DNA of 64,000 bases from Spirochaetota bacterium (GTDB taxonomy: Bacteria; Spirochaetota; UBA4802; JAGODF01), in assembly GCA_029974015.1 (NCBI GenBank), contig JARKUF010000021.1, forward strand, positions 40,052 to 104,051, in the 5' to 3' direction. This document shows positions 54,289 through 62,938 of the stretch, piece after piece. The notes beneath the pieces are model-generated. The model searched no databases, was not told where the DNA came from, and saw only the letters and a program-made list of their open reading frames with translations. Both the position numbers and the translations under genes were made by a program. Numbering within the stretch: position 1 is the first letter of the stretch; every line of letters starts with the position of its first letter.

Positions 54289-56844
54289 ATGCCGAGAATT
54301 CAGCGATTCAGAGTATTGCCCTCCATCCCCGTGGAACTCAGCCCCCTTATGAAAATCGCGAAGAACATGTGGTGGGTATGGAACTTCGAAGCTATTGAGC
54401 TTTTCCGCCGCCTGGATCTTGATCTCTGGCGGGAAATGGACCACAATCCCGTGGCATTTTTAGGCGCCGTGTCCCAGGCAAAACTAAAAGAGGCGGCTGA
54501 ATCGGAAAGCTTCATTGCCCACATGAAGAAAGTGGAAGACGAGCTCGACTGGCACCTCTCGAAGAAATCCTGGTTCGACGAAAACCACGGCCTCAAAATG
54601 GGCGTCGGCATAGCCTACTTCTCCGCAGAGTTTGGCATCCACGAGTCCCTCCCCATCTACTCCGGGGGCCTGGGCGTCCTTGCCGGCGACCACCTGAAAT
54701 CGGCAAGCGAGCTGGGCATTCCCCTCTACGGCGTGGGGCTCCTTTACCGCCTGGGATACTTCCATCAGTATCTGAACATCGACGGCTGGCAGCAGGAGGC
54801 CCTTCCGGAAACCGACTTTTACAATATCCCCATAAGCCCCGTGAAAAACGAAAAGGGGGAAAACCTTAAAATCCATGTGGAATTTCCCGGGCACAAAGTG
54901 TACGCCCAGGTCTGGGAATGCCTTGTTGGCAGGGTGACCCTTTATCTTCTCGACACCAACATCGACGAGAACTCCATGGAGGACAAGTCGATAACCGACC
55001 AGCTCTACGGCGGCGACACCGAAATGCGGATACGGCAGGAGATTGTCCTCGGAATAGGGGGGCTTCGGGCCCTCCACGCCATGGGGAAAACCATCACTGT
55101 GTATCACATGAACGAAGGGCACTCGGCGTTTCTCGCCATTGAAAGGATAGCCGCCGCGATGAAGGACCACAAGCTTTCGTTCAAAGAAGCCCTGGAATAC
55201 GTGGCGGTTAGCAATGTCTTCACCACCCACACGCCGGTGCCCGCGGGAAATGACCGCTTCACTCCGGAGCTCGTTGACACTTACCTTTCCCATTATTACG
55301 AAAAGCTCGGCATAACGCGCGGCGAATTCCTCGCCCTGGGGAGGGAAAACCCGGAAGATAAAAACGAAACTTTCTGCATGACGGTCCTGGCCATCAAGAC
55401 CTCAACGGGCTGCAATGGAGTGTCGGAACTCCACGGAAAAGTTTCCCGCGGGATGTGGAAAAACATCTGGCCCTCCCTGCCCGTCCACGAAGTCCCCGTA
55501 GACCACATCACCAACGGCATCCAGATTCTCTCCTGGACCTCCGATGAAATGATGCGCCTCTTCAACCGATATCTGGGGCCCCGATGGATAGACAGCCCCG
55601 TGGACAAGGAGCTGTGGAAGAACATCGACTCCATTCCCGATTCCGAGCTGTGGAAATGCCGTGAACGGCTCCGGGAGCGCCTCGTATCTTTCGCGCGCCG
55701 CAAACTCCGGGAACAGCTCATCTTCCGGGGGGCCCCCCAGACCGAAATTGACCGCGCCGACTCGGTCCTCGACCCCGAGGCCCTCACCATCGGCTTTGCC
55801 CGGAGGTTCGCCACGTACAAGCGGGCAAACCTCATCCTCCGGCACATGGAGCGCCTGGAAAAACTCCTTCTGGACAAGGACAAACACATCCAGATCATCT
55901 TCGCGGGGAAGGCCCATCCCCATGACACCATGGGCAAGGAAATCATCAAGCAGATCATCAATCTGGTGCGGGACGAGCGGTTCCGCGGAAGGATCGTCTT
56001 CATAGAAGACTACGAGATTAACGTGGCGCGCTACCTGATCCAGGGAGTGGACGTGTGGCTAAACACCCCCATCCGTCCCAAGGAGGCCTCGGGGACCAGC
56101 GGCATGAAGGTGGTCCCCAACGGGGGACTCAACGTGAGCGTCCTGGACGGATGGTGGCCCGAAGCGTATAATGGAAAAAACGGCTGGGCCATCGGCAAGG
56201 GAGAGGAGTACGAAGACCTGAACTATCAGGACGAAGTGGAAAGCCAGTCACTCTATAATATCCTCGAAAAGGAAATTATACCCATGTTCTACGAACGGGG
56301 CGCCGACTGGCTTCCCAGGGCATGGATATCACGCATAAAGGAATCGATGAAGACCATCCTTCCCCAGTTCAACACCAACAGGATGGTGCGGGACTACACC
56401 GAGAAGTTCTATCTGGAGGGACACCGCCGCCATGTGAAATTTGGCGAACAGGACTTCCGCGAAATTAGAAACCTCTCCAGGTGGAAGGAAACTATCGGGA
56501 AGCAATGGAAGAATGTCCGCGTGACCGGCCTCTTTTCGGAAGACGCGAAGGAAGTGACCGTAGGCTCCCAGCTTCGTGTCCGGGCCGCGGTCGATCTCGG
56601 AGACCTGGCGCCGGAGAGCGTGAAAGTGGAACTCTATTTCGGCAACCTCAATCCCGCCGGGGAGATCGTCGAAGGCGCTGCGCTTCCGATGTTCCTCTCC
56701 GAACGCAGGGACGGTGGGGAATGTATCTATGAGGGGAAAGTACTGTGCCTTCGCTCCGGGCAGTTCGGATACACCGTCAGGGTCATCCCGTCGAACCCCA
56801 GCATGGTGCGGAAGTTCGAGCCAAACTACATAGCCTGGGCCTGA
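54289..56844 (+). CDS. glgP: Alpha-glucan phosphorylase
   Basis: 851 aa PLP enzyme releasing glucose-1-phosphate from glycogen, of the shorter archaeal/bacterial type (DUF3417-containing). An N-terminal domain with NMWWVWNFEAIELFRRLD is followed by YFSAEFGIHESLPIYSGGLG, HMNEGHSAFL, VFTTHTPVPAGNDRF, and RFATYKRANLIL. The PLP site EASGTSGMKVVPNGGLNVSV has the lysine in GTSGMK. GAGAGGTCCCC precedes the ATG. It starts 54 bp after cobO. Confidence 0.97.
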   Translation: MPRIQRFRVLPSIPVELSPLMKIAKNMWWVWNFEAIELFRRLDLDLWREMDHNPVAFLGAVSQAKLKEAAESESFIAHMKKVEDELDWHLSKKSWFDENHGLKMGVGIAYFSAEFGIHESLPIYSGGLGVLAGDHLKSASELGIPLYGVGLLYRLGYFHQYLNIDGWQQEALPETDFYNIPISPVKNEKGENLKIHVEFPGHKVYAQVWECLVGRVTLYLLDTNIDENSMEDKSITDQLYGGDTEMRIRQEIVLGIGGLRALHAMGKTITVYHMNEGHSAFLAIERIAAAMKDHKLSFKEALEYVAVSNVFTTHTPVPAGNDRFTPELVDTYLSHYYEKLGITRGEFLALGRENPEDKNETFCMTVLAIKTSTGCNGVSELHGKVSRGMWKNIWPSLPVHEVPVDHITNGIQILSWTSDEMMRLFNRYLGPRWIDSPVDKELWKNIDSIPDSELWKCRERLRERLVSFARRKLREQLIFRGAPQTEIDRADSVLDPEALTIGFARRFATYKRANLILRHMERLEKLLLDKDKHIQIIFAGKAHPHDTMGKEIIKQIINLVRDERFRGRIVFIEDYEINVARYLIQGVDVWLNTPIRPKEASGTSGMKVVPNGGLNVSVLDGWWPEAYNGKNGWAIGKGEEYEDLNYQDEVESQSLYNILEKEIIPMFYERGADWLPRAWISRIKESMKTILPQFNTNRMVRDYTEKFYLEGHRRHVKFGEQDFREIRNLSRWKETIGKQWKNVRVTGLFSEDAKEVTVGSQLRVRAAVDLGDLAPESVKVELYFGNLNPAGEIVEGAALPMFLSERRDGGECIYEGKVLCLRSGQFGYTVRVIPSNPSMVRKFEPNYIAWA

Positions 56845-56905
56845 TGGAAATAGCGCGTCATCATTAAGGCAAGCTCTATTGCTGAGGTTCCCGGCCCGCC
56901 GGAGT

Positions 56906-57865
56906 CTAAAAGACTTTCATAACCAGAAGAGACACATAGGCCGCGTACACCGTCACGAGGACCACGCCTTCCCATCGCTCAATCCCTCTTCCCTTTCCCG
57001 TAAAAATAAAAAGAAAAAGGAGAAGGCTCGCGATTATGCTCACGATGAGGTCAGCCATCGCGCCGGGGGCCAGGGTGACGGGAGCGATGACCGCAGATAC
57101 CCCCAGGATAAAGAAAATATTGAAGATATTCGAACCCACCACGTTTCCGATGGCGATATCGACATTCCTTTTTATGGCAGCAGCGACGGAGGCGGCGAGC
57201 TCGGGAAGGGAGGTCCCCACGGCCACAACGGTAAGGCCAATTACCCGCTCGGAGATCCCGGCCCCCCTGGCGAGGGACACCGCGGACTCCACTATTAGAT
57301 GCGCGCCGCCGACGAGCATGGCAAGGCCCGCGACAAAAAAAGCGACGGATACCGGGGTGGTGTACTTTTTCGCCGCCGCTTCATTGTTCCCCGCGTTTGC
57401 CGCAACCAGGTGAAAGTTGTACACCAGAAATATAATAAAAAAGAAGATGAGGATGATGCCGTCTATCCTGGAAATCTCGGAATAGCCCCTGCCGTCGATG
57501 AGCTGGTCATTGGCCAACACGGCGACGGCGACGGCCGCCAGGAGGGCCAGGGGGACTTCTATCCAGGTGGTGTTCTTTGAAACGCGGAGCGCCGTTATTG
57601 TCGCGGCGATGCCGAGTATCACCAGAATGTTGAAGATATTACTGCCGATGATGTTCCCCAGGGTCAACGCCGTAGTACCCCGCACCGAGGCCATGATATT
57701 CACCGCAAGCTCCGGGGACGAGGTGCCGAATGCCACGATGGTGAGGCCTATTACGATGGGAGGGACCCCGAAATTTCCCGCAATCGACGAGGCGCCTTCA
57801 ATGAGAAGATGGGCCCCCGCAACGAGGACCGCAAGCCCGACCAGGAGAAGTAATATATCGATCAT
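56906..57865 (-). CDS. Calcium/cation exchanger, CaCA family (YrbG-like)
   Basis: 319 aa with ten transmembrane helices in two inverted halves. Each half has an alpha repeat: VIGLTIVAFGTSSPELAVNI with GNIIGSNIFNILVILG in the first, and VIGLTVVAVGTSLPELAASV with GNVVGSNIFNIFFILGV in the second. Both GTS-PEL cores that bind cations are intact. It exchanges Na+ or H+ for Ca2+ at the inner membrane. Confidence 0.96.
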   Translation of the reverse strand: MIDILLLLVGLAVLVAGAHLLIEGASSIAGNFGVPPIVIGLTIVAFGTSSPELAVNIMASVRGTTALTLGNIIGSNIFNILVILGIAATITALRVSKNTTWIEVPLALLAAVAVAVLANDQLIDGRGYSEISRIDGIILIFFFIIFLVYNFHLVAANAGNNEAAAKKYTTPVSVAFFVAGLAMLVGGAHLIVESAVSLARGAGISERVIGLTVVAVGTSLPELAASVAAAIKRNVDIAIGNVVGSNIFNIFFILGVSAVIAPVTLAPGAMADLIVSIIASLLLFLFIFTGKGRGIERWEGVVLVTVYAAYVSLLVMKVF

Positions 57866-57995
57866 TGTTCCTCTCTCACGGTTTCGCGGCGGACATGATC
57901 GCCCGCCGCAGCATGTCGAATTTCAACAGGGCCGTCCCCATCCCCAAAAGCAGGCATACCTGTGTTCACGGCCTCCCCGCTCATCCCATGCGGAA

Positions 57996-58655
57996 TCAAC
58001 GCTGGCCCTTCACCTCTGACTGGAGGCGCCCGAAGAACTCCTTCATGAAATCGTGCCTCCCCTTTGCGAGACGACGACCTTCCCGGGTGAGCATGCTTTC
58101 ACGCACATACTGGAGCTTCACGACAAACTCCCGGTACGCCGTGTCCTCTTCGGAGTAGGCCCGGGTGGACCTCACGTCGATGTCCGGGTTGTGGAGCCGG
58201 GCCCCCACCTCGCCGGAAAAGAGGAAGGCCCGTCCTATGCCGATGGCGCCGATGGAATCGAGCTTGTCGGCGTCGTAGAGCACCTTCGCCTCGACTGTCT
58301 CTGGCCGCAGGCCATTGCGGAACCGGTGGGCAGCAATGCAGTGTACCACCCGTGCCGTCCTTTCCGGATCGAGGCCGATAGAGGCGAGAAATCGTCCGGC
58401 GGTTTCGGCCCCGAGCGCGGCGTGGCACAGCTTTCCACCGCTTTTGTCCTCATCGAACCGGGCAACATCGTGCAGGAGCGCCGCGACCTCAACGATGAAA
58501 GGGTCCGCCTTCTCCCGGACGGCGATGGACCTCGCCAGGTCAACCACACGCTGGACGTGGTCCCAGCCGTGGCTCGAGCGGAGGTTCCTCATCTTACCCC
58601 GGGAGAATTCCTCAGATCTGTCGACGATTGTTTTTTCCAGACTCCCCGGGGACAT
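57996..58655 (-). CDS. HD-domain phosphohydrolase (YedJ-like)
   Basis: 219 aa. SHGWDHVQRVVDLARSIAV gives the first His, EVAALLHDVARFDEDK the HD pair, and VVHCIAAHRFRNG plus KVLYDADKLDSIGAIGIGRA the later ligands. This is the YedJ/HD-domain pattern, like the protein at 19272-20021. AAGGCGG precedes the ATG. It follows the histidine-rich gene by 13 bp. Substrate unknown. Confidence 0.88.
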   Translation of the reverse strand: MSPGSLEKTIVDRSEEFSRGKMRNLRSSHGWDHVQRVVDLARSIAVREKADPFIVEVAALLHDVARFDEDKSGGKLCHAALGAETAGRFLASIGLDPERTARVVHCIAAHRFRNGLRPETVEAKVLYDADKLDSIGAIGIGRAFLFSGEVGARLHNPDIDVRSTRAYSEEDTAYREFVVKLQYVRESMLTREGRRLAKGRHDFMKEFFGRLQSEVKGQR

Positions 58656-58668
58656 GGTCCGCCTTTAC

Positions 58669-58929
58669 TCAGTGGCCGTGCCCGTGCTTCTCCCGTTCAT
58701 GGCCATCATGGGCATGGTCATGCGGGCCGTGATTGTCCACGTGGTCATGGCGGTGGTCCATAAGGTCGGGGCCGTGTTCGTGGTCATGGGCATGACGATG
58801 TTCATGGGCATGTTCGTGCTCATGCCTGTGTTCATGGGTGTGTTTCACGCAGTCGTGTTCATGCTCATGGATATGGACATGATCGTGTCTGTGGGAGTGG
58901 TGATGGTTGTGTTCGTGATTGCCTTTCAT
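58669..58929 (-). CDS. Histidine-rich metal-binding protein
   Basis: 86 aa, of which 35 are histidine (41%), mostly in alternating HxH runs with Glu, Asp and Arg. It begins MKGNHEHNHHHSHRH and has one cysteine. There is no signal peptide, so it is cytoplasmic. The AGGGAGGTTCAAT ribosome-binding site just before the ATG and good spacing to neighbours support a real gene. Such proteins (compare Hpn of Helicobacter, or histidine-rich nickel stores) bind Ni, Zn or Co. That role here is an inference from composition. It lies between a 71-aa gene and an HD hydrolase gene on the same strand. Confidence 0.8.
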   Translation of the reverse strand: MKGNHEHNHHHSHRHDHVHIHEHEHDCVKHTHEHRHEHEHAHEHRHAHDHEHGPDLMDHRHDHVDNHGPHDHAHDGHEREKHGHGH

Positions 58930-59005
58930 ATTGAACCTCCCTGTGAGCCTCCATTCTACTCGGATAAGGGCCGCCTTTCAACCCTTTTTTCCTCCGAAGA
59001 AGGCG

Positions 59006-59221
59006 TTACTCGGACTTTTGGAAAAAGGCCGTGAACCCATAGGAAACCCCGCCGACAAGGCGCTCCAAAACGGAATGACACGTCGATGTCCCGTCTTCGT
59101 CAGATGCGAAGTCATATGTACGGAGCTGTGCTCTCACTCCGTCCATGGTCCCCATGAATACCTTGGCGCGGTCATTATACACTGTTGCATAGTTGAAAGA
59201 AAGCAACTCGTCATCGGTCAT
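59006..59221 (-). CDS. Small protein of unknown function
   Basis: 71 aa: MTDDELLSFNYATVYNDRAK, then VFMGTMDGVRAQLRTYDFA and VLERLVGGVSYGFTAFFQKS. No signal peptide or family recognised. The ATG at 59221 is preferred to one at 59272 because the longer N-terminus looks non-coding. It is first of the run to the His-rich and HD genes. No strong Shine-Dalgarno was seen. Confidence 0.45.
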   Translation of the reverse strand: MTDDELLSFNYATVYNDRAKVFMGTMDGVRAQLRTYDFASDEDGTSTCHSVLERLVGGVSYGFTAFFQKSE

Positions 59222-59299
59222 GAAACATCCAAACCTGCCGATCCAGTGAATGCGGAAAAATGAAGCTCTCACCCTGCTTTCTTCACCGACTTGTTTTCC

Positions 59300-60028
59300 T
59301 TACCGGCAAAATAGCTCTTTTCGGTGCCCCGGCGCCAATTTTACAAGGAGATGGGTCCCCCCGCGCTCACAGGACCCCATCTGGACGACAAGGTTTCCGC
59401 ACTCCGAAACTTTCCGGGGCCCATCGTCATTTTCTTTTATGCAGCCGGCAGAAGCCCCCCCTCCCAGGCAGTGCGTATAACGGACCACGCCGTTTTTTAT
59501 TTCGAGCCGTTCCTCGCTTCCAACAAAACCCGCCGGGGACAGCACTCCCTCCCGCCTGGTCAACACCAGGGAATTCAGCGGATACGGGACCGCACTGGGC
59601 CTTAGATCCCCCCTGTCAATACGTTTCAACGAAACGGCGGCCTTTTTAAAAAATTTTTCAAAGCAGGGCCCGCAAGGTTCCAGGTCCTCTTTAGACACCT
59701 CATCAAGGGAAAGCCGAGCCCCGGGAAGAAGTGAAGCGTACTCCACCCAGCCCTCCCGGCCGCTCCAGCGCACCCTGCGCATTCCCCCCATCGCGACCGG
59801 GACCGGTCTCCTTCCCCTCCCGGCCGGAACAAGGACAACCCGCGAACCGAAAGCAATAGCGGCAATTTTTCCGGAAGACCTTGCAGACCCGCCGTGGAGG
59901 ACTATTTCCGGAAAGGCGATTACCGCGGCCCACTCCTCGTGGGACGAAAGCGCATGAACTTCGTTTATCGCCAGATACATGCCGCAGGAAAGCACAACCA
60001 TGAAAGAAGCGGCAATACGGTACACCAT
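59300..60028 (-). CDS. Secreted protein with bacterial SH3-like domain
   Basis: 242 aa. A signal peptide (VYRIAASFMVVLSCGMYLAI) precedes an SH3b-like segment with SGKIAAIAFGSRVVLVPAGR, then VRWSGREGWVEYASLLPGAR. The C-terminal part has CGPCFEKFFKKAAV and VVRYTHCLGGGASAGCIKEN, and no family was recognised. GAGGAGG lies 11 nt before the ATG at 60028. SH3b domains commonly bind cell-wall peptides, so an envelope role is possible. Confidence 0.7.
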   Translation of the reverse strand: MVYRIAASFMVVLSCGMYLAINEVHALSSHEEWAAVIAFPEIVLHGGSARSSGKIAAIAFGSRVVLVPAGRGRRPVPVAMGGMRRVRWSGREGWVEYASLLPGARLSLDEVSKEDLEPCGPCFEKFFKKAAVSLKRIDRGDLRPSAVPYPLNSLVLTRREGVLSPAGFVGSEERLEIKNGVVRYTHCLGGGASAGCIKENDDGPRKVSECGNLVVQMGSCERGGTHLLVKLAPGHRKELFCR

Positions 60029-60350
60029 GGATCTTTCGTCCTCCTCGCGTTCGACGGACAACCATACGGCTGGCAACTGATAAACGATGACGGATACTTT
60101 TGCAAGCATAATCCGAGCGCATAGTCACAACAGGCTAAAGAAAAATCGAAGAAACGATACGCACTGCCCCGGCACCGACAAAGGCATCGCCACAGCTTAC
60201 AGCGAAGGCAGGGTCCGGGTAATTTTTCTCTTGAAAATACATCCTCGGCCATAACCATGGCCGAGGAATCACATGCCCTCATATTTATTCGCTCCGCATC
60301 GTTGAATGTCGTTTTGGGCACACCACAGTTTGAATGAGCGAGGTAGCACC

Positions 60351-61304
60351 ATGGACTATTTCCCCATCCCCGGCACCGACCTTAATGTTTCGCGCATCGC
60401 CCTTGGGACCTGGGCCATCGGAGGATCGCACTGGGGAGGCCGGGACGACGCCCTGGCCGCCTCGGCCATTGACGCCGCCGTGGACGCCGGCATCAATTTC
60501 ATCGACACTGCCCCGGCCTACGGCTCCGGCCACGCCGAAACCCTCATCGGCAGGTCCTTAAAGGGACGGCGAGATAAAATAATCATCGCCACAAAATGCG
60601 GCCTTGAAATAGAGAAGGGCTTCCGAAACAATCTCTCTCCGGCCTACATGGAATTTGAACTGAACGAATCGCTCCGCCGCCTCGGCGCCGATTACATCGA
60701 CCTCTACCAGTGCCACTGGCCCGACCCCGCCACCCCCATTGCCGACTCCATGGGGGCCATGTTGAAGTTTCGGGAGCAGGGGAAAATCCGCTACATCGGA
60801 GTATCCAACTTCAACACGGCACAGATTCTGGAATGCCTCGCCCACGCCCCTGTCGTGACCCTACAGCCCCACTACTCCCTTCTTGAGCGCGACATCGAGA
60901 AAGATGTCCAGGGGACCTGCGTTGAAAAGAAGATTTCCCTCATTCCCTACGGGTCCCTTGGAGGAGGCATGCTCACGGGTAAGTACGCGGAACCTCCAGC
61001 ATTTAAGAAGGACGACGCCCGCTCCTTCTTTTACCGCTTTTTTCAGAAACGCTACTGGCCCGGCGTGAAGAAACTTCTGGACGCAATGCGGGACATTGCT
61101 GCCGACAGAAACGCTACGATGTCCCACATCGCCGCCGCGTGGCTCCTGGAGCGGCCCGGCGTCGCCTCAGTCCTCGCCGGGGCCCGGTCTCCGGAACAGG
61201 TGATGGACAACATCGGCGGAACCAATGTCAGCCTAACCCGCGAGGAAACGGAACTCCTGGACCGCCTTTCTTTTGCCGTGTACGCCCCGAATGAGGCGGA
61301 ATGA
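60351..61304 (+). CDS. Aldo/keto reductase
   Basis: 317 aa TIM-barrel NADPH-dependent oxidoreductase. LNVSRIALGTWAIGGSHWGG, then INFIDTAPAYGSGHAETLIG (catalytic Asp and Tyr), VIATKCG-type strand (IIIATKCGLE), YIDLYQCHWPDP (catalytic His) and IPYGSLGGGMLTGKY. The C-terminal NADP-binding segment is SVLAGARSPEQVMDNIGG. GAGGTAGCACC precedes the ATG. Substrate unknown; stand-alone gene. Confidence 0.95.
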   Translation: MDYFPIPGTDLNVSRIALGTWAIGGSHWGGRDDALAASAIDAAVDAGINFIDTAPAYGSGHAETLIGRSLKGRRDKIIIATKCGLEIEKGFRNNLSPAYMEFELNESLRRLGADYIDLYQCHWPDPATPIADSMGAMLKFREQGKIRYIGVSNFNTAQILECLAHAPVVTLQPHYSLLERDIEKDVQGTCVEKKISLIPYGSLGGGMLTGKYAEPPAFKKDDARSFFYRFFQKRYWPGVKKLLDAMRDIAADRNATMSHIAAAWLLERPGVASVLAGARSPEQVMDNIGGTNVSLTREETELLDRLSFAVYAPNEAE

Positions 61305-61316
61305 GATTCAGGTTTC

Positions 61317-61340
61317 ATGCGACGATCATGATCGTCGCAT
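61317..61340. repeat. 24-bp perfect palindrome
   Basis: ATGCGACGATCA / TGATCGTCGCAT, perfectly self-complementary with no loop, 12 bp past the aldo/keto reductase stop. Only a short AAAAT follows, so it could be a weak terminator or a protein-binding site. Confidence 0.7.
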
Positions 61341-61479
61341 AAAATCCGCACCCGCCATTCGCATTCAGCCAATCTTTCTGCAAGCAAGCCGGTGTCGTCC
61401 TGTTTTTTCAGCATAAAGCGCGGGTGCTTTTAAAGCTCTGTCAATATTTGTTCGAATGGTTTCGCGAGGCAATTTATTG

Positions 61480-61645
61480 GAACCTCAATAATTTAATTTT
61501 TAGAGGTTCCCTTAATTTATTATTGATATATTTTACTCTTTTTGATAAACAAACGAGCAGAAGTTATGTTTACCACCTCACCTTCGGCAGGCGGGAAAAC
61601 CTAAGTTCTGAGTATGTCAGCAGTGACAATTTATGGGTCCTTTTG
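61480..61645 (-). repeat. Dispersed repeat copy abutting the group II intron
   Basis: The A hairpin GGAACCTCAATAATT / AATTTTTAGAGGTTCCC is at 61481-61513. A degenerate B hairpin is at 61569-61602 (CACCTCACC-TTC-GGCAGGCGGGAAAACC). Then on the reverse strand comes the conserved spacer ATAAATTGTCACTGCTGACA, preceded by AAAAGGACCC, the right arm of a second A hairpin. The left arm of that second hairpin is missing at the intron edge. Confidence 0.7.
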
Positions 61646-61681
61646 GGTGGAATGGCCATGTCGCCATGGCCAAGCCCCCGT

Positions 61682-61722
61682 TACGTCCGTACAAGCAGTT
61701 TTCCCGCATACGGCCGTCCCAT
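61682..61722 (-). ncRNA. Group II intron domain V-like hairpin
   Basis: On the minus strand GGCCGTATGCGG-GAAAA-CTGCTTGTACGGACG, matching the domain V pattern of bacterial introns (GAGCCGUAUGCG-GAAA-...GUACGGUUC). Just downstream lies a domain VI candidate: TTGGCCATG-GCGA-CATGGCCA (61646-61678). The position opposite the catalytic AGC triad reads GGC here under the simplest alignment. Confidence 0.7.
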
Positions 61723-61744
61723 AGATTTCCCTTCACAGGGAACG

Positions 61745-62938
61745 TCAAAACAACGAGAGTTGAAGCTCATTTGGCTTTATCATGCATCTCAAAGACAATA
61801 GACCCAATCGTTCCAAATCATCTTTTGACGGTTTGACATTGAACATGGCACGACTACGCCACCCCTTCCAGTAATAGGAGCGAAGACGGTTCCGTATCCA
61901 TTTGTCCAATTTTGTAAACAGTCCCACATTCCTTCCTTCCAGATGATAGTTGCCCCATCCCCGAATTACAGGGTTGAGTTTTCGTATCACCTTTTCCAGC
62001 GGAATGTCTCCCTGATTGCGGCGGGTAGATTCCCGCACCTTCAGGTAAAAGGATTTGAGCGACTTTGTCCCCACGCCCCTGCCTCTTTTGCCAAAATGAA
62101 AGCCGAGAAAGTCAAATCCTTCGGCAAAGCTAACAAGCTTTGTCTTTTCCTCGCTCATTTCAAGCTTAAGCATGGCAAGCACCGTACGCGCGCACTCAAG
62201 TGCTTCTTGCGTCTCTTCGGCGTCGCGGCACAGTATCAATACATCATCGGCATAGCGAACAAACTGGTACCCGGCATCTTCAAGCGCATTGTCCAGCGGC
62301 GTTAGATATACATTGCTTAGCAATGGACTTATCACGCCACCCTGTGGAGTACCGGAGGTAAGGTATTTTACATTTCCTTCCTCCAACACTCCCGCTTTAA
62401 GCCAGCCTCGCACAAGGCCGAGGACCCGTCGGTCCTTGACCACCTTGCGCATAAGCCCCATCAGGATTTCATGGTCTACATTGTCAAAGAAACCCTTGAT
62501 GTCGATATCCACACCTACGCGATACCCTTTGCGACGAAGCTTTTCAATGCGTTTTGCCGCAGTCTTTGTGCTCCTCCCCGGTCGAAACCCGTGGCTTCCC
62601 TCGTGGAAATAAGCTTCAAACTCCGGCGCAAGTACATTGTGCACCGCCTGTTGGCATACCCGGTCTACAATCGTGGGTATCCCCAGTGGGCGCTTCTTCT
62701 TGCTTCCCGGCTTGTCGATGTAGAGCCGTCGTACCGGTCTGCTCCGATATTCCCGGCGGATTAGTTTACGTCTCAGGGTCTTAAGGTACGTTTCCTCGTT
62801 CCTTTTCCAGCCCGCGACACTCATCCCATCTACACCGCCACTTCCCCGGTTCGTCATCACTTTCCGTGACGCCTTCCGAAGATTGGGCCAGTTGTACACC
62901 TTGTCTATCGCGCTGTGCAGTATCCGCTTCTCTCTCAC
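61745..62938 (-). CDS. ltrA: Group II intron reverse transcriptase/maturase
   Basis: 397 aa. RT blocks are RLYIDKPGSKKKRPLGIPT, EGSHGFRPGRSTKTAAKRI, VGVDIDIKGFFDNVDH, the GTPQGGVISPLLSNVYL block, and the active-site FVRYADDVLIL (YADD). A short maturase/X domain follows (VIRGWGNYH, WIRNRLRSYYWKGWR). It lacks an HNH endonuclease domain, as in several intron classes that insert using other targets. It starts with GTG, GGAGGAGCA upstream. It encodes splicing and reverse transcription of its intron. Confidence 0.95.
   Translation of the reverse strand: MREKRILHSAIDKVYNWPNLRKASRKVMTNRGSGGVDGMSVAGWKRNEETYLKTLRRKLIRREYRSRPVRRLYIDKPGSKKKRPLGIPTIVDRVCQQAVHNVLAPEFEAYFHEGSHGFRPGRSTKTAAKRIEKLRRKGYRVGVDIDIKGFFDNVDHEILMGLMRKVVKDRRVLGLVRGWLKAGVLEEGNVKYLTSGTPQGGVISPLLSNVYLTPLDNALEDAGYQFVRYADDVLILCRDAEETQEALECARTVLAMLKLEMSEEKTKLVSFAEGFDFLGFHFGKRGRGVGTKSLKSFYLKVRESTRRNQGDIPLEKVIRKLNPVIRGWGNYHLEGRNVGLFTKLDKWIRNRLRSYYWKGWRSRAMFNVKPSKDDLERLGLLSLRCMIKPNELQLSLF

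Noticed and set aside
61424..61801. A 125-aa plus-strand frame across the repeat and intron domain V
   Set aside because: It is composed of repeat and intron RNA sequence and has no coding features.
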